From NCBI GenBank assembly GCA_026713205.1, contig JAPOOY010000131.1:1-11337 (forward strand): DNA of 11,337 nt, in the 5' to 3' direction. The position numbers and the translations under genes were made by a program. Within the stretch, counting starts at the first letter, position 1; each line of letters starts with the position of its first letter. The stretch comes from Bdellovibrionales bacterium. GTDB lineage: Bacteria; Bdellovibrionota; Bdellovibrionia; Bdellovibrionales; UBA1609. Below the pieces are notes generated by a model. It was not told where the DNA came from, did not search any database, and saw only the letters and a program-made list of their open reading frames with translations. This document shows positions 1 through 9,557 of this stretch, piece after piece.

Positions 1-2472
<2,472 letters not shown>

Positions 2473-2496
2473 ATTCCCTTTAAATTTTATAACCGT

Positions 2497-4941
2497 GTGA
2501 TCAATAAAAAACTTCTGGCTAATTTGATTGATCAATCTCTCCGGAGTTGTGGCGGGAAGACCACTGTCATTCTTGCGGATCAGTTGAAGGATGCCGGATT
2601 TAAGTTTTCTACAAAAGCCGGTATTTCCATTTCTATCAATGACTTGCAAATTCCTTCCCGAAAGAAGGAGTTGTTGGAAGAGGCCAGGGCGCAGGTGGAT
2701 GAGATTCGAGCCCAATATGATGAAGGGCTTATTACAGATGGAGAACGATATAATAAGGTCACGGATGTGTGGACACGGTGTACGGATAGCGTGGCTAATG
2801 AAATGATGGAATACCTGGAAAAAGAATCCTTTGAGGTGGATGGCAAAAAGGTGGAGGCGGCCAGTTTCAATCCTATTTTTATTATGGCGGATTCCGGAGC
2901 CAGAAGCTCCACCGCCCAGCTTCGTCAGTTGGCGGGAATGAGGGGACTGATGGCAAAACCTTCCGGGGATATTATTGAAACTCCTATTACTTCCAATTTT
3001 CGTGAGGGTTTGACGGTTCTACAATACTTTATTTCCACTCATGGAGCGAGGAAGGGACTTGCCGATACGGCCTTAAAAACGGCCAATTCCGGTTATTTGA
3101 CTCGTCGTCTGGTGGATGTGTCCCAGGATGTCATTGTGTCTGAAATAGATTGTGGAACAGAGGATTCTATAGAAATTAAGAATTTGATGGAAAGTGGTGG
3201 GGTGATTCAATCTCTTGGAGATAGAATCCTTGGGCGAATTGCCGCTGAAGATGTGCTCCATCCCAATTCAGATGAGGTGATTTGTTTTGCGGGGGATGAG
3301 ATCAATGAGGAGGTTGTGGAAAAAATAGAACAGGCGGCGCTGGAATTGGTCAAAATTCGTTCCACTTTAACTTGTCGGGCCGCGCAGGGAATCTGTGCGA
3401 AGTGTTACGGAAGGGATTTGGCCTTAGGGCGAATGATTAACATTGGGGAAGCGGTGGGTATTATCGCCGCGCAATCCATTGGTGAACCGGGGACTCAGCT
3501 CACCATGAAAACATTTCACTTAGGGGGGACGGCGTCTCGTGATGTGGAACAATCCGTACACACCATTCGCTATCCTGGAAAATTAAAATTTGTCAATGTG
3601 AACACAGTGTTAAACCGGCAGGGTAAGCTTACGGTGATGAATCGAAATGGAGAAGTGATTGTGTTGGATGATACAGGGAGAGAAAGGGAAAAATTCTCCG
3701 TGGTTTATGGCGCCGTTTTAAATTTTAAAGAAGGGGATATGGTGAATAAGGATGATGTTTTAGCGGAATGGGATCCTTACTCCAGTATTATCGTGTCTGA
3801 TGTTTCCGGAAAGGTGCAGTTTAAGGGCATTGAAAAGGGAGTATCTCTGGTGGATCAAGTGGATCCTGTCACCGGTTTTACAACAAAGGTGATTATGGAA
3901 GCTCGGGCAGGGGATCAAAAGTGCAGTGTGATGGTGGTGGATGAACAGGATCAACCGATTCATTTTCCGGAAAGAAGTGTTCCTGTGAGCTATGTGCTTT
4001 CCGTGGGAACTCAGCTAATGATTTCTGAAGGAGAAGCTATTCATGCGGGTGATATTATTGCCAAGATTCATCGGGAAACCAGCAAGACAAAAGATATTAC
4101 AGGAGGACTGCCTCGGGTGGGTGAGCTTTTTGAAGCACGCCGGCCTAAGAAGGCGGCTATTATTGCGGAAATTGATGGTTATGTGAGTTTTGGAGAGGAT
4201 GTGAGGGGGAAACAACGGGTGGTTGTGACTTCCAATGAGGGAGAACAAAAAGACTATCTTATTCCAAAAGGAAAATATATCGCGGTTCGGGAAGGGGAAT
4301 ATATTAAACGGGGAGAAGCTCTCATGGATGGGCCTATGGATCCTCATGACATTCTTCAGATTTCCGGGGAAAAAGCTCTTGCCAGTTACCTGGTGGATGA
4401 GGTGCAGGAGGTGTATCGTCTCCAAGGTGTGCATATCAATGACAAGCATATTGAATTGATTGTGCGCCAAATGTTGAGAAAAGTGGAAATCGCAGAACCG
4501 GGGGATACCCATTACATTGCTAAAGAGCAGGTGGATCGGTTTGAGCTGGAAGAGGTCAATAATAAAATAATAGGAGAAGGAGGACGTCCTGCAGAATTTA
4601 AGCCTCTTCTTTTAGGTATTACAAAAACCTCCTTGAATACAAAAAGCTGGATTTCAGCAGCTTCCTTTCAGGAAACCACAAGGATTTTAACAGATGCAGC
4701 TGTTCAGTCCCGTGAGGATCATCTTATTGGTTTAAAGGAAAATGTGATTATGGGTCGGCTTATTCCGGCGGGAACAGGTTATGAGAGTTATCATGGCAGC
4801 TCCATTGAATATAATGCGGATCCTGAGGAAGATGATATTGAACTTTTAAGTGGGGGAGATATTTCCGCAGAGGGAAGATCGGTCACACCGGCTGTTTCCC
4901 GCACCCCTTCAGAAAGTGCAGAGGAAAAACGGCGGTTTTAA
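2497..4941 (+). CDS. rpoC: RNA polymerase beta' subunit, C-terminal portion after the in-frame stop (RpoC2-like)
   Basis: C-terminal 814 residues of beta', in the same frame as 754-2472. Landmarks are [13 protein letters not shown], the [21 protein letters not shown] bridge-helix region near 130-150, the second zinc site at C219, C293, C300 and C303, the trigger-loop stretch [18 protein letters not shown] from about 318, and the C-terminal [11 protein letters not shown] plus [17 protein letters not shown]. The last 40 or so residues are acidic and Ser-rich and look lineage-specific. The GTG at 2497 is the first usual start codon after the TAA, 24 bases on. No Shine-Dalgarno precedes it. The eight codons between (IPFKFYNR) still encode conserved beta' residues, which argues that they are translated in the working protein, or were until very recently. 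The start is therefore uncertain; if translation reads through 2470-2472, this is simply the rest of RpoC. Confidence 0.93.
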   Translation: MINKKLLANLIDQSLRSCGGKTTVILADQLKDAGFKFSTKAGISISINDLQIPSRKKELLEEARAQVDEIRAQYDEGLITDGERYNKVTDVWTRCTDSVANEMMEYLEKESFEVDGKKVEAASFNPIFIMADSGARSSTAQLRQLAGMRGLMAKPSGDIIETPITSNFREGLTVLQYFISTHGARKGLADTALKTANSGYLTRRLVDVSQDVIVSEIDCGTEDSIEIKNLMESGGVIQSLGDRILGRIAAEDVLHPNSDEVICFAGDEINEEVVEKIEQAALELVKIRSTLTCRAAQGICAKCYGRDLALGRMINIGEAVGIIAAQSIGEPGTQLTMKTFHLGGTASRDVEQSVHTIRYPGKLKFVNVNTVLNRQGKLTVMNRNGEVIVLDDTGREREKFSVVYGAVLNFKEGDMVNKDDVLAEWDPYSSIIVSDVSGKVQFKGIEKGVSLVDQVDPVTGFTTKVIMEARAGDQKCSVMVVDEQDQPIHFPERSVPVSYVLSVGTQLMISEGEAIHAGDIIAKIHRETSKTKDITGGLPRVGELFEARRPKKAAIIAEIDGYVSFGEDVRGKQRVVVTSNEGEQKDYLIPKGKYIAVREGEYIKRGEALMDGPMDPHDILQISGEKALASYLVDEVQEVYRLQGVHINDKHIELIVRQMLRKVEIAEPGDTHYIAKEQVDRFELEEVNNKIIGEGGRPAEFKPLLLGITKTSLNTKSWISAASFQETTRILTDAAVQSREDHLIGLKENVIMGRLIPAGTGYESYHGSSIEYNADPEEDDIELLSGGDISAEGRSVTPAVSRTPSESAEEKRRF

Positions 4942-4947
4942 ATTTAT

Positions 4948-4986
4948 AAGAAACGAAAGAGTTTTAACCGGAGTTTCAGGTTTCTT
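4948..4986 (+). terminator. Weak hairpin between the convergent rpoC and dksA-like genes
   Basis: AAGAAACGAAA (4948-4958) can pair with TTTC-AG-GTTTCTT (4974-4986), leaving a two-base bulge and a 15-base loop. It sits in the only gap between two convergent genes, and a T-run follows at 5001-5006 inside the dksA-like gene. The stem is AT-rich, so terminator function for the rpoBC operon is only a guess. Confidence 0.3.
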
Positions 4987-4991
4987 GGGGT

Positions 4992-5405
4992 TTAGCGCGC
5001 TTTTTTAAGGGCTATCATTTCTTCCAGCTCTTCCGCGCCTTCCAAACTTAATGTGGTCCAGGGAATAGCGGAGAGACGGGTGAAGGAAATAACCTCTCCT
5101 GTTTGATCGCAAATTCCATAAGTCCCTTTTTCCATTCGTTCCAAAGCCTTGGTGATTTTTTTCAACATTTGAAGGTCTCTTTGAATCCGTCCTGTATATT
5201 GGGTTTCCTGTTGCAGGCGAGTGACCTGATCCGCCTCATCTCCTCCCCGTTCATTTCCCAGATGAGATAAAGCCAGTTTGGATTGTTGAGGATGATTTTG
5301 CATTTCCATTCTTTTATCAATGAGTTTTTTGTAAAGCTCAATGGATCGTTTTTTTGAAAGTCGTTTAATGACATTCTGGTGAATGGGGTAATTGATTCCT
5401 AACAT
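4992..5405 (-). CDS. DksA/TraR-family transcription regulator with a degenerate zinc finger
   Basis: A 137-residue protein of the DksA/TraR family. Family members enter the secondary channel of RNA polymerase and, in studied cases, alter transcription initiation with ppGpp. The coiled-coil tip equivalent is GGDEADQVTRLQQE (residues 54-67), keeping two Asp in the D-x-x-D spacing (D56, D59) but with Val where DksA has Ala. The C-terminal globular part reads TYGICDQTGEVISFTRLSAI, then PWTTLSLEGAEELEE. Of the four zinc-binding cysteines only C99 remains; the others are T102, S120 and G123. The fold is probably zinc-free, as in other known cysteine-poor DksA relatives. GGGAGG lies 8 bases before the ATG and supports the start. 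It runs convergently to rpoC and lies downstream of the lipoprotein gene on the same strand, with a 230-base gap that probably holds its own promoter. Confidence 0.85.
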   Translation of the reverse strand: MLGINYPIHQNVIKRLSKKRSIELYKKLIDKRMEMQNHPQQSKLALSHLGNERGGDEADQVTRLQQETQYTGRIQRDLQMLKKITKALERMEKGTYGICDQTGEVISFTRLSAIPWTTLSLEGAEELEEMIALKKAR

Positions 5406-5413
5406 CGTCTTGG

Positions 5414-5419
5414 CCTCCC
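5414..5419 (-). promoter_or_regulatory. Shine-Dalgarno site of the DksA-like gene
   Basis: Read on the minus strand this is GGGAGG, 8 bases ahead of the ATG at 5405. It is a strong site and sets the start. Confidence 0.75.
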
Positions 5420-5457
5420 TGTGGTTTTAGAAAGATAGGACTCTTTTAAAAGACCTC

Positions 5458-5486
5458 ATATTACAACTGAAAATCGGGTTCATAAA
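5458..5486 (-). promoter_or_regulatory. Candidate promoter of the DksA-like gene
   Basis: On the minus strand TTTATG (5486-5481) and TAATAT (5463-5458) are separated by 17 bases. The -10 is good and the -35 is poor. A perfect 12-base palindrome, TCTTTTAAAAGA (5442-5453), would lie near the transcription start and could be an operator or chance in AT-rich DNA. Confidence 0.35.
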
Positions 5487-5503
5487 ATTTTTTTTTATAT
5501 TGC

Positions 5504-5522
5504 CTAAATAATAATCATTATT
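5504..5522. promoter_or_regulatory. Fur-box-like palindrome
   Basis: By eye, this 19-base stretch matches the classical Fur box (GATAATGATAATCATTATC) at 14 positions, including the uninterrupted core ATAATCATTAT (5511-5521). GCC and GGC flank it at 5502-5504 and 5523-5525 and add to the dyad. It lies about 100 bases upstream of the DksA-like start and just upstream of that gene's candidate -35. AT-rich intergenic DNA can produce such matches by chance. Confidence 0.25.
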
Positions 5523-5553
5523 GGCAGCTCTTAGCTAAGGAAATAAAAGATAA

Positions 5554-5571
5554 TCTGGACCTTATGCCAGA
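5554..5571 (-). terminator. Possible weak terminator after the lipoprotein gene
   Basis: On the minus strand, TCTGG pairs with CCAGA around an 8-base loop and is followed by TTATCTTTTATTT. The stem is only 5 pairs. It lies about 65 bases past the lipoprotein stop. Confidence 0.2.
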
Positions 5572-5635
5572 ATGAAGTCAGGTTCTCTTTAGGAAACTAT
5601 CAGTGATTTGAATTTAAGATTTTTTAGCGGAGATA

Positions 5636-6232
5636 TTAAGTTTCGCATTCACCTTGATCGTTCACTATATGAACATCAACCAGACCTTCAGACTGATTAA
5701 TGATGTTCAGGCAAAAAGGGATAAGGTTCCCGTTTTTCTTTAAGCTAAGAGTGATAGAACCTGTTGTGGAAGCTAAAATGTCCCCTCTGGTAACAGGAGT
5801 GTTCGGATCACTTTTTAAAGAGACTTCTTTCCCCAGATCAAAGATCAATTTCAAATGACCGGCAGAGAGAATGATTTGTTTGGGATTTTCTAAAGTTACC
5901 TGCCCATCAAATCCCGCCAGGATATTAAGGACCTGGTCATCTAAAGGTGTTTCAACATGCACTTTGGTATTATTCTCTGTAGTATGAATACTCATGGGAA
6001 TCGTGCCCTCTCTTTTCACGACTTGCAGGGGAAAAGTTATTCTTGAAATGTCTAAATTTTGTTCAGGCTGTGTGGGATCTGCCGGATTGGCTGTTTCCGG
6101 ATTTACGGTTTGTTGTTGTCGTGGACTTCGTATTAAGCTGTTACCACTGCGCGTTCTTGGAGAATCCGGGGGGTCTGAATTAACACAGGCAACAAGGGAA
6201 AGTAAAACAATAAGGGAGAGGGTATGGTACAC
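5636..6232 (-). CDS. Putative lipoprotein with a degenerate M23-like C-terminal domain
   Basis: A 198-residue predicted lipoprotein. The N-terminus (MYHTLSLIVLLSLVAC) is a short signal peptide with a lipobox, LVAC, at residues 13-16, so C16 would be lipidated and the protein anchored facing the periplasm. Residues 17-60 are a linker rich in Pro, Asn, Gln and Ser. Residues 61-198 form a beta-rich domain. The stretch GFDGQVTLENPKQIILSAG (108-126), then PVTRGDILASTTGS and LSLKKNGNLIPFC, follows the pattern of a lysostaphin/M23 peptidase barrel (GxV, VxxGxxI, ExRKNGxxxxP). None of the metal-binding His or Asp residues are present, so it would not be an enzyme. C174 and C196 could form a disulfide. 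The start is GTG at 6232. The frame is open a further 12 codons upstream but offers no other usual start codon. The M23 relation is inferred by eye; the lipoprotein call is firmer. Confidence 0.7.
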   Translation of the reverse strand: MYHTLSLIVLLSLVACVNSDPPDSPRTRSGNSLIRSPRQQQTVNPETANPADPTQPEQNLDISRITFPLQVVKREGTIPMSIHTTENNTKVHVETPLDDQVLNILAGFDGQVTLENPKQIILSAGHLKLIFDLGKEVSLKSDPNTPVTRGDILASTTGSITLSLKKNGNLIPFCLNIINQSEGLVDVHIVNDQGECET

Positions 6233-6282
6233 TCTCTTTAAACTCTTTGAAAAGGTGGGTTTTTGTCAAGAAGGTTTTTCGT

Positions 6283-6301
6283 ATTCCTGTGGAAAAGGAA
6301 T
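6283..6301. repeat. Small inverted repeat in the divergent intergenic region
   Basis: ATTCCT (6283-6288) and AGGAAT (6296-6301) form a dyad around a 7-base centre, about 50 bases upstream of the lipoprotein start. The divergent region 6233-6512 must carry promoters for both sides, and this could be an operator. I see no convincing complete sigma-70 promoter there. Confidence 0.2.
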
Positions 6302-6512
6302 GAATTGGCGTTCTGTGTGTATTTGGTATAAGAAACCTAAATCTTAAAACCTGGACGAGTTGGCTGTTTGAATTTTGACAGGATGCCATGAGGTTCCTTA
6401 TGATACATTTGTGGTAATCGGGTTTGAGTTTTGCGGTTTTTTCAGGTGAAAAGAAAAAATATTTTGATCTCGTCATAAAGTTGCGAGACTCCAATGGGAA
6501 GAGGATAGTTTA

Positions 6513-6884
6513 ATGGCTCAAAAAAGCATAAAACTTCTGGTTATTGAAGATACGGAGCTTTTTCGTAGAAGTTTTCAACAAATAGCCAAAAATCATCGTT
6601 TTGAGATTGTTGGAGAAACAGATGAGCAAAGGGATGCTTTAAAGATTATTGCGGAAAAAAGGCCGGATGTGGTTCTTTTGGATTTAGTGCTTCCTGAGCA
6701 GGATATTTTGGAGTTTATTCAGGCTATCAAGAAACAATCCCCCTCTCTCCCTTTGATTGCCTGTTCTTCCTTAAGGGAGGAGCATATTATGGCGGATGTC
6801 CTTCAGGCCGGTTGTTTTGATTATATCATTAAACCTTTTGAAGAAAGACGATTGGTGGAATCCATACAAAGCGCGGCGGGATGA
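6513..6884 (+). CDS. Single-domain response regulator (CheY-like receiver)
   Basis: A 123-residue stand-alone receiver domain of a two-component or chemotaxis-type pathway. All key residues are present: the acidic pair E12/D13 for magnesium, phospho-acceptor D57 at the end of VVLLD, the switch Ser at S85 or S86, and K107 followed by P108 (YIIKPF). Family members receive phosphate from a histidine kinase and signal by binding a partner, since no output domain is attached. After D57 the sequence reads LVLPEQDILEF, lacking the usual Gly after the Asp in the loop. GAGG lies 8 bases before the ATG. The next gene starts one base after this gene's TGA, so the two are a unit. No histidine kinase is in the window, so input and target are unknown. 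Confidence 0.9.
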   Translation: MAQKSIKLLVIEDTELFRRSFQQIAKNHRFEIVGETDEQRDALKIIAEKRPDVVLLDLVLPEQDILEFIQAIKKQSPSLPLIACSSLREEHIMADVLQAGCFDYIIKPFEERRLVESIQSAAG

Positions 6885-6885
6885 T

Positions 6886-7203
6886 ATGTTTATACTGCGG
6901 TTGGTTTCTTTTGCAATAAGAGTTTTAAGCGCTTTTATTTTAACCCTTGTCCTGCAAATCCAGTGGGATGGAAAATCACTTGAACATTACCTGGTTCGTT
7001 TTGGAAAAAAAACATTCTTTATGAAAACTTTGAATCGGGTGGGACAGGACGGAGTGAAAACAATAAGAAGCCTCACATCTTTTGGAGAATCAAAAAAGCA
7101 AACAGCTCGGGGTGTGGCCAATTATGTAGAGCCAAAAATACAAAAAATAAAAAGCAGGCTCAACCTTCCCGAACATCCCTTTAAAGAGAAAGATCAAGAG
7201 TAA
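6886..7203 (+). CDS. Small single-pass membrane protein, unknown function
   Basis: A 105-residue protein that I do not recognise. The chosen start is the ATG at 6886, one base after the TGA of the receiver gene (TGATATG), which suggests translational coupling. An in-frame ATG at 6796 lies inside the receiver gene and would put receiver-gene codons read in another frame ahead of it, so I reject it. Residues about 4-25 (LRLVSFAIRVLSAFILTLVLQI) form one membrane helix. The remaining 80 residues are soluble, basic and Lys-rich, with a VEPKIQKIKSRLNLPEHP stretch near 81-98 likely to be helical. By charge the C-terminal part is probably cytoplasmic, where it could meet the receiver. Pairing with a CheY-like protein suggests a shared role, but nothing shows which. 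Its last 10 bases overlap the end of the convergent gene. Confidence 0.6.
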   Translation: MFILRLVSFAIRVLSAFILTLVLQIQWDGKSLEHYLVRFGKKTFFMKTLNRVGQDGVKTIRSLTSFGESKKQTARGVANYVEPKIQKIKSRLNLPEHPFKEKDQE

Positions 7204-8912
7204 ACCTTTCCTGTTTTCTTACTTCCTAAAAGAACAGAGAGAGCTTCATCCTGTTGCAACCCTGTAGCGAGAAGCAAGAGATCAAGAGGAAGTTCTCCAA
7301 TACCTGATGTGCTTTCTTCGGCTGAAAGAAATTGTAAATCAGGAGCAATATAGTAACATCCTTTTTGAAATTTTGGATTCTCCTGAAGAAACTTTTTTAA
7401 ACCGGATCGGGAGTGTGTTTTGGAAGTGCCAACTTCAAAAGCCATAGGATGAACAGGGTCATCATAAACGAAATCCACCTCATATTTTCCTCGTCTCCAA
7501 TGATACAGACGAATACTGGATTGCTTCCCTAAATGGTATAAATGAGATGCAACTAAATTCTCCCGAAGTTTCCCTAATTCTGCTGGATCATTAAAAATTT
7601 GATCTTTTTGTAGAGCCGCATTTCGTATGGCAACATCAACAAAATAGATTTTTCTTTGTCTTCTCTGCACATTCCTTTCATTATTATCATAATTGGAAAG
7701 TGTAAATACAAGGTAAGTTTGAGTTAAATAATTGAGATAACGCTCAAGTGTTAAAGGAGATACTTGAGATATATCTTGACTAATTCCTTTTGGAGATAAC
7801 AATCCCGTAACTTGACCGGCTAAAACATAAAGTAACCTTTCCAGAGTAAGAGGAGAGTCAATTCTATATGATTGTGGAATATCTTTATAAATGGCTCTCT
7901 CAATAGCATCTGATTTTAATATCTGTTGCGATTTGTGAAAGTAATCTCTATCAAGTTGACCATCCATGATTTGTTCCGCGTATTTTTTTTTGAATTTAAA
8001 AATAGTATCTTTTTTCTTTTCAGAAATTTTTTCTTCTACTTCTTTAATTTTAGAAAGTTCAGCTTTCAGACTCATTTGTACAGCTTCCTTATGAAGGTTT
8101 TGTACTTGCTTTTCCATTTCTACAATCTTACTTAGTTCTTTTTCTAATCCTTTTTTGATCCCTTTTTTGATACTTTCCAAAACTTCATCTTCTTCTCTTT
8201 TTTTTCCAGCTAAAAACTCAGGAAAACCACCCAGAGAAATCATGAGCTTCCTTTCTTCCTCAAAGTTGAGTTGAGTATGAGGCAACGATTTAGAAAGACT
8301 ATTTATTGTATTATGAAGACACTGTTTTTTCTTATAAATAGGAAACTTGATATTTTTGTTATAAAGTTGAAGTAACTCAGTTAAAAGATAAGGAGCAAGA
8401 TAGAATTCTTCCCATCGGCCAACGCCGCTTTCTCTTCCTTTTTGCAAAGCTGCTGTAGCACTGGAACTGCCCTCAATACGCACAGGCCAATGTTCATCAT
8501 AAAAAGTTTTTAACCATAAATCCCATTTCTCAGAATAAACCAGTTCATCCAAAAACAGATAGAGAGGTTGTTTTCTTGTAGCTTTTGCTAAACTTATTGC
8601 ATCTTTTACAATAGAGCCTAAATCCAAAGGCATAAATAGAGGGTGATCCAAGCGAACCCATTGAATTTTGTCAGGAGGTACTTTTTCTTTAAGCAGATGC
8701 CGGACAGTTTGATACATAACAGTTGTTTTTCCGACACGCCTTGGCCCCAATATGATCAAATGCCGTTTCAAATCAGAAGATAAAATATATTTCCAAAGAT
8801 GCCTGGCCAGAGGACGCTCTATTGGTGGATCAAGATAATCAGGCACAGACTGACCTTTCCACCAAGGGTTTTGTTCTGCTATAATAGATTTAATCTGTTT
8901 AGGGTCTTTCAT
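7194..8912 (-). CDS. DUF4143-type AAA ATPase with a coiled-coil insertion
   Basis: A 572-residue ATP-binding protein of the AAA_14/DUF4143 group, a large, poorly characterised family common in accessory DNA. Walker A is GPRRVGKT (56-63), Walker B is LYLFLDE (117-123), and IEGSSSATAAL (147-155) is the family's sensor segment. The C-terminal DUF4143 part has a PD-(D/E)XK-like pattern: RENLVASHLYHL from 450, HWRRGKYEVDFV with D480, and AFEVG with E493. Family members are, from memory, usually about 400 residues. Much of the excess is an insert at about 237-312, almost all Lys and Glu, with ELSKI-x-E-x-E occurring twice (259-267 and 285-293) and a likely coiled coil. No Shine-Dalgarno precedes the ATG, and the promoter predicts a very short leader. 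The gene is convergent with, and overlaps, the membrane protein gene. Nuclease or regulatory function is not shown. Confidence 0.85.
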   Translation of the reverse strand: MKDPKQIKSIIAEQNPWWKGQSVPDYLDPPIERPLARHLWKYILSSDLKRHLIILGPRRVGKTTVMYQTVRHLLKEKVPPDKIQWVRLDHPLFMPLDLGSIVKDAISLAKATRKQPLYLFLDELVYSEKWDLWLKTFYDEHWPVRIEGSSSATAALQKGRESGVGRWEEFYLAPYLLTELLQLYNKNIKFPIYKKKQCLHNTINSLSKSLPHTQLNFEEERKLMISLGGFPEFLAGKKREEDEVLESIKKGIKKGLEKELSKIVEMEKQVQNLHKEAVQMSLKAELSKIKEVEEKISEKKKDTIFKFKKKYAEQIMDGQLDRDYFHKSQQILKSDAIERAIYKDIPQSYRIDSPLTLERLLYVLAGQVTGLLSPKGISQDISQVSPLTLERYLNYLTQTYLVFTLSNYDNNERNVQRRQRKIYFVDVAIRNAALQKDQIFNDPAELGKLRENLVASHLYHLGKQSSIRLYHWRRGKYEVDFVYDDPVHPMAFEVGTSKTHSRSGLKKFLQENPKFQKGCYYIAPDLQFLSAEESTSGIGELPLDLLLLATGLQQDEALSVLLGSKKTGKVYS

Positions 8913-8924
8913 TATGACTTATTT

Positions 8925-8952
8925 AATTTACACATGATGGTTAATATGTCAA
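8925..8952 (-). promoter_or_regulatory. Promoter of the DUF4143 ATPase gene
   Basis: On the minus strand a perfect -35 TTGACA (8952-8947) is followed after 16 bases by TAAATT (8930-8925, four of six consensus bases). Transcription would begin about 6 bases before the ATG, giving an almost leaderless mRNA, which fits the missing Shine-Dalgarno. The repeat array begins 1 base upstream of the -35. Confidence 0.5.
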
Positions 8953-8996
8953 TTAAGCATCACAATATGATGCTTATTGTATAACATAAGCATCAC
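8953..8996. repeat. Three-unit repeat array, likely operator, upstream of the DUF4143 gene
   Basis: The unit TAAGCATCA occurs forward at 8954-8962, inverted (TGATGCTTA) at 8968-8976, and forward again at 8987-8995. The middle unit can pair with either neighbour: 9-base arms with a 5-base spacer on the left, or 10-base arms (8968-8977 with 8986-8995) with an 8-base spacer on the right. It abuts the -35 of the ATPase promoter, the usual place for a repressor site. Autoregulation is inferred. Confidence 0.55.
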
Positions 8997-9020
8997 ATGT
9001 AAAAAAAATAAAGGTTATCA

Positions 9021-9044
9021 GCCTTAAAAACAGTGTTTTAAGGC
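9021..9044. repeat. Perfect 9-base inverted repeat
   Basis: GCCTTAAAA (9021-9029) and TTTTAAGGC (9036-9044) are perfect complements around a 6-base loop. On the plus strand a T6 run follows 11 bases later. No gene ends nearby on either strand, so it may be a relic terminator of a lost gene or a structured repeat. Confidence 0.5.
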
Positions 9045-9115
9045 AGTTTTGAGACTTTTTTCCATAAATATTTCCCAAAAACAACTTTGAAACAGTAAAA
9101 AACTGGATTTTAGAC

Positions 9116-9148
9116 CATTTTCCCGATGCCGGGAAAATGCTCATTTTT
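9116..9148 (+). terminator. Strong hairpin with T-tract; alternative pairing possible
   Basis: CATTTTCCCG (9116-9125), tetraloop ATGC, then CGGGAAAATG (9130-9139) make a perfect 10-base stem. CATTTTT follows two bases later (9142-9148). That last element can also pair with AAAATG (9134-9139), so two mutually exclusive hairpins exist. The shape is that of an intrinsic terminator on the plus strand, but no intact gene lies upstream on that strand. It may be a relic or a dispersed palindromic element. Confidence 0.45.
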
Positions 9149-9293
9149 AACATTATCTGTAGGAATCGCCCTTGAAAAGCAAATAACCACAGACATTAAA
9201 TCTCTTGTTTTGATAATCTTTTTCCCTGAAGATTGTAAAATTGACTATAATTCAGAACAAGCTCTAATAGAGTGATATGAACCTTGAATAAAG

Positions 9294-9557
9294 ATGCCAA
9301 TTAAGAAAGAAGCCCGTGCCAGAATAAAAATCAATAAACTGCTGGAAAAGGCAGGATGGCGTTTCTTTGACGATTCAAAGGGAAAAGCAAACATCCAATT
9401 GGAACTGAACATAAAAATCAACCAAGAAGACATTGAAGCTCAAGGGGATGATTTTGAAAAAACCAAAACAGGGGCTGCGGATTATCTACTTTTGGATAAA
9501 AAAGGCTTTCCTCTGATGGTGCTGGAGGCTAAAAGAGAGGAAAATGAAAAGGTTTGA
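9294..9557 (+). pseudogene. hsdR: Type I restriction enzyme HsdR, N-terminal fragment
   Basis: The first 80 or so residues of an HsdR-type restriction subunit, which in complete form cuts DNA using an N-terminal nuclease domain and a helicase motor. The fragment keeps EARARIKINKLLEKAGWRFF at the start and the nuclease core AADYLLLDKKGFPLMVLEAK, with D63, E78 and K80 in the D...ExK arrangement. At residue 80 similarity ends; the frame runs a few codons more and stops at TGA 9555-9557. The helicase domains, roughly 700 or more residues in the family, are absent. The next frame is the C-terminal part of HsdS, so a deletion joined the two genes. The two frames overlap by 14 bases. Function as a nuclease is unlikely, though the motif itself is intact. 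Confidence 0.8.

Larger units (their letters stand above)
8913..9293. other. Gene-free region with hairpins between divergent accessory genes
   Basis: These 381 bases hold the ATPase promoter and its repeat array (8925-8996), an A-rich tract at 9001-9008, and two strong hairpins at 9021-9044 and 9116-9139. From about 9150 to 9293 I see no clear signal. An open stretch ending at a TGA near 9273 has no plausible start and no recognisable similarity. No convincing promoter is visible for the gene fragment at 9294. Confidence 0.6.

Noticed and set aside
4015..4512. A 165-codon minus-strand frame inside rpoC
   Set aside because: It lies antisense to a conserved, clearly coding part of RpoC and is rich in His/Phe/Ile, as expected for a shadow frame.
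6264..6269. A perfect TTGACA (minus strand) upstream of the lipoprotein gene
   Set aside because: No acceptable -10 lies 16-18 bases downstream; the nearest AT-rich hexamer (TTTAAA) is at 21 bases. It was not called as a promoter.
5994..6347. A 117-codon plus-strand frame opposite the lipoprotein gene
   Set aside because: It is Cys/Gly-rich and has no motif. It is the antisense shadow of a gene with a clear lipobox.
6180..6494. A 104-codon minus-strand frame covering the divergent intergenic region
   Set aside because: Its composition is not protein-like and it overlaps the start of the lipoprotein gene in another frame. There is no Shine-Dalgarno.
9150..9273. An open frame reading SVGIALEKQITTDIKSL and onward to a TGA
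   Set aside because: It has no plausible start codon and no family resemblance, and a run of about 40 open codons is not significant.
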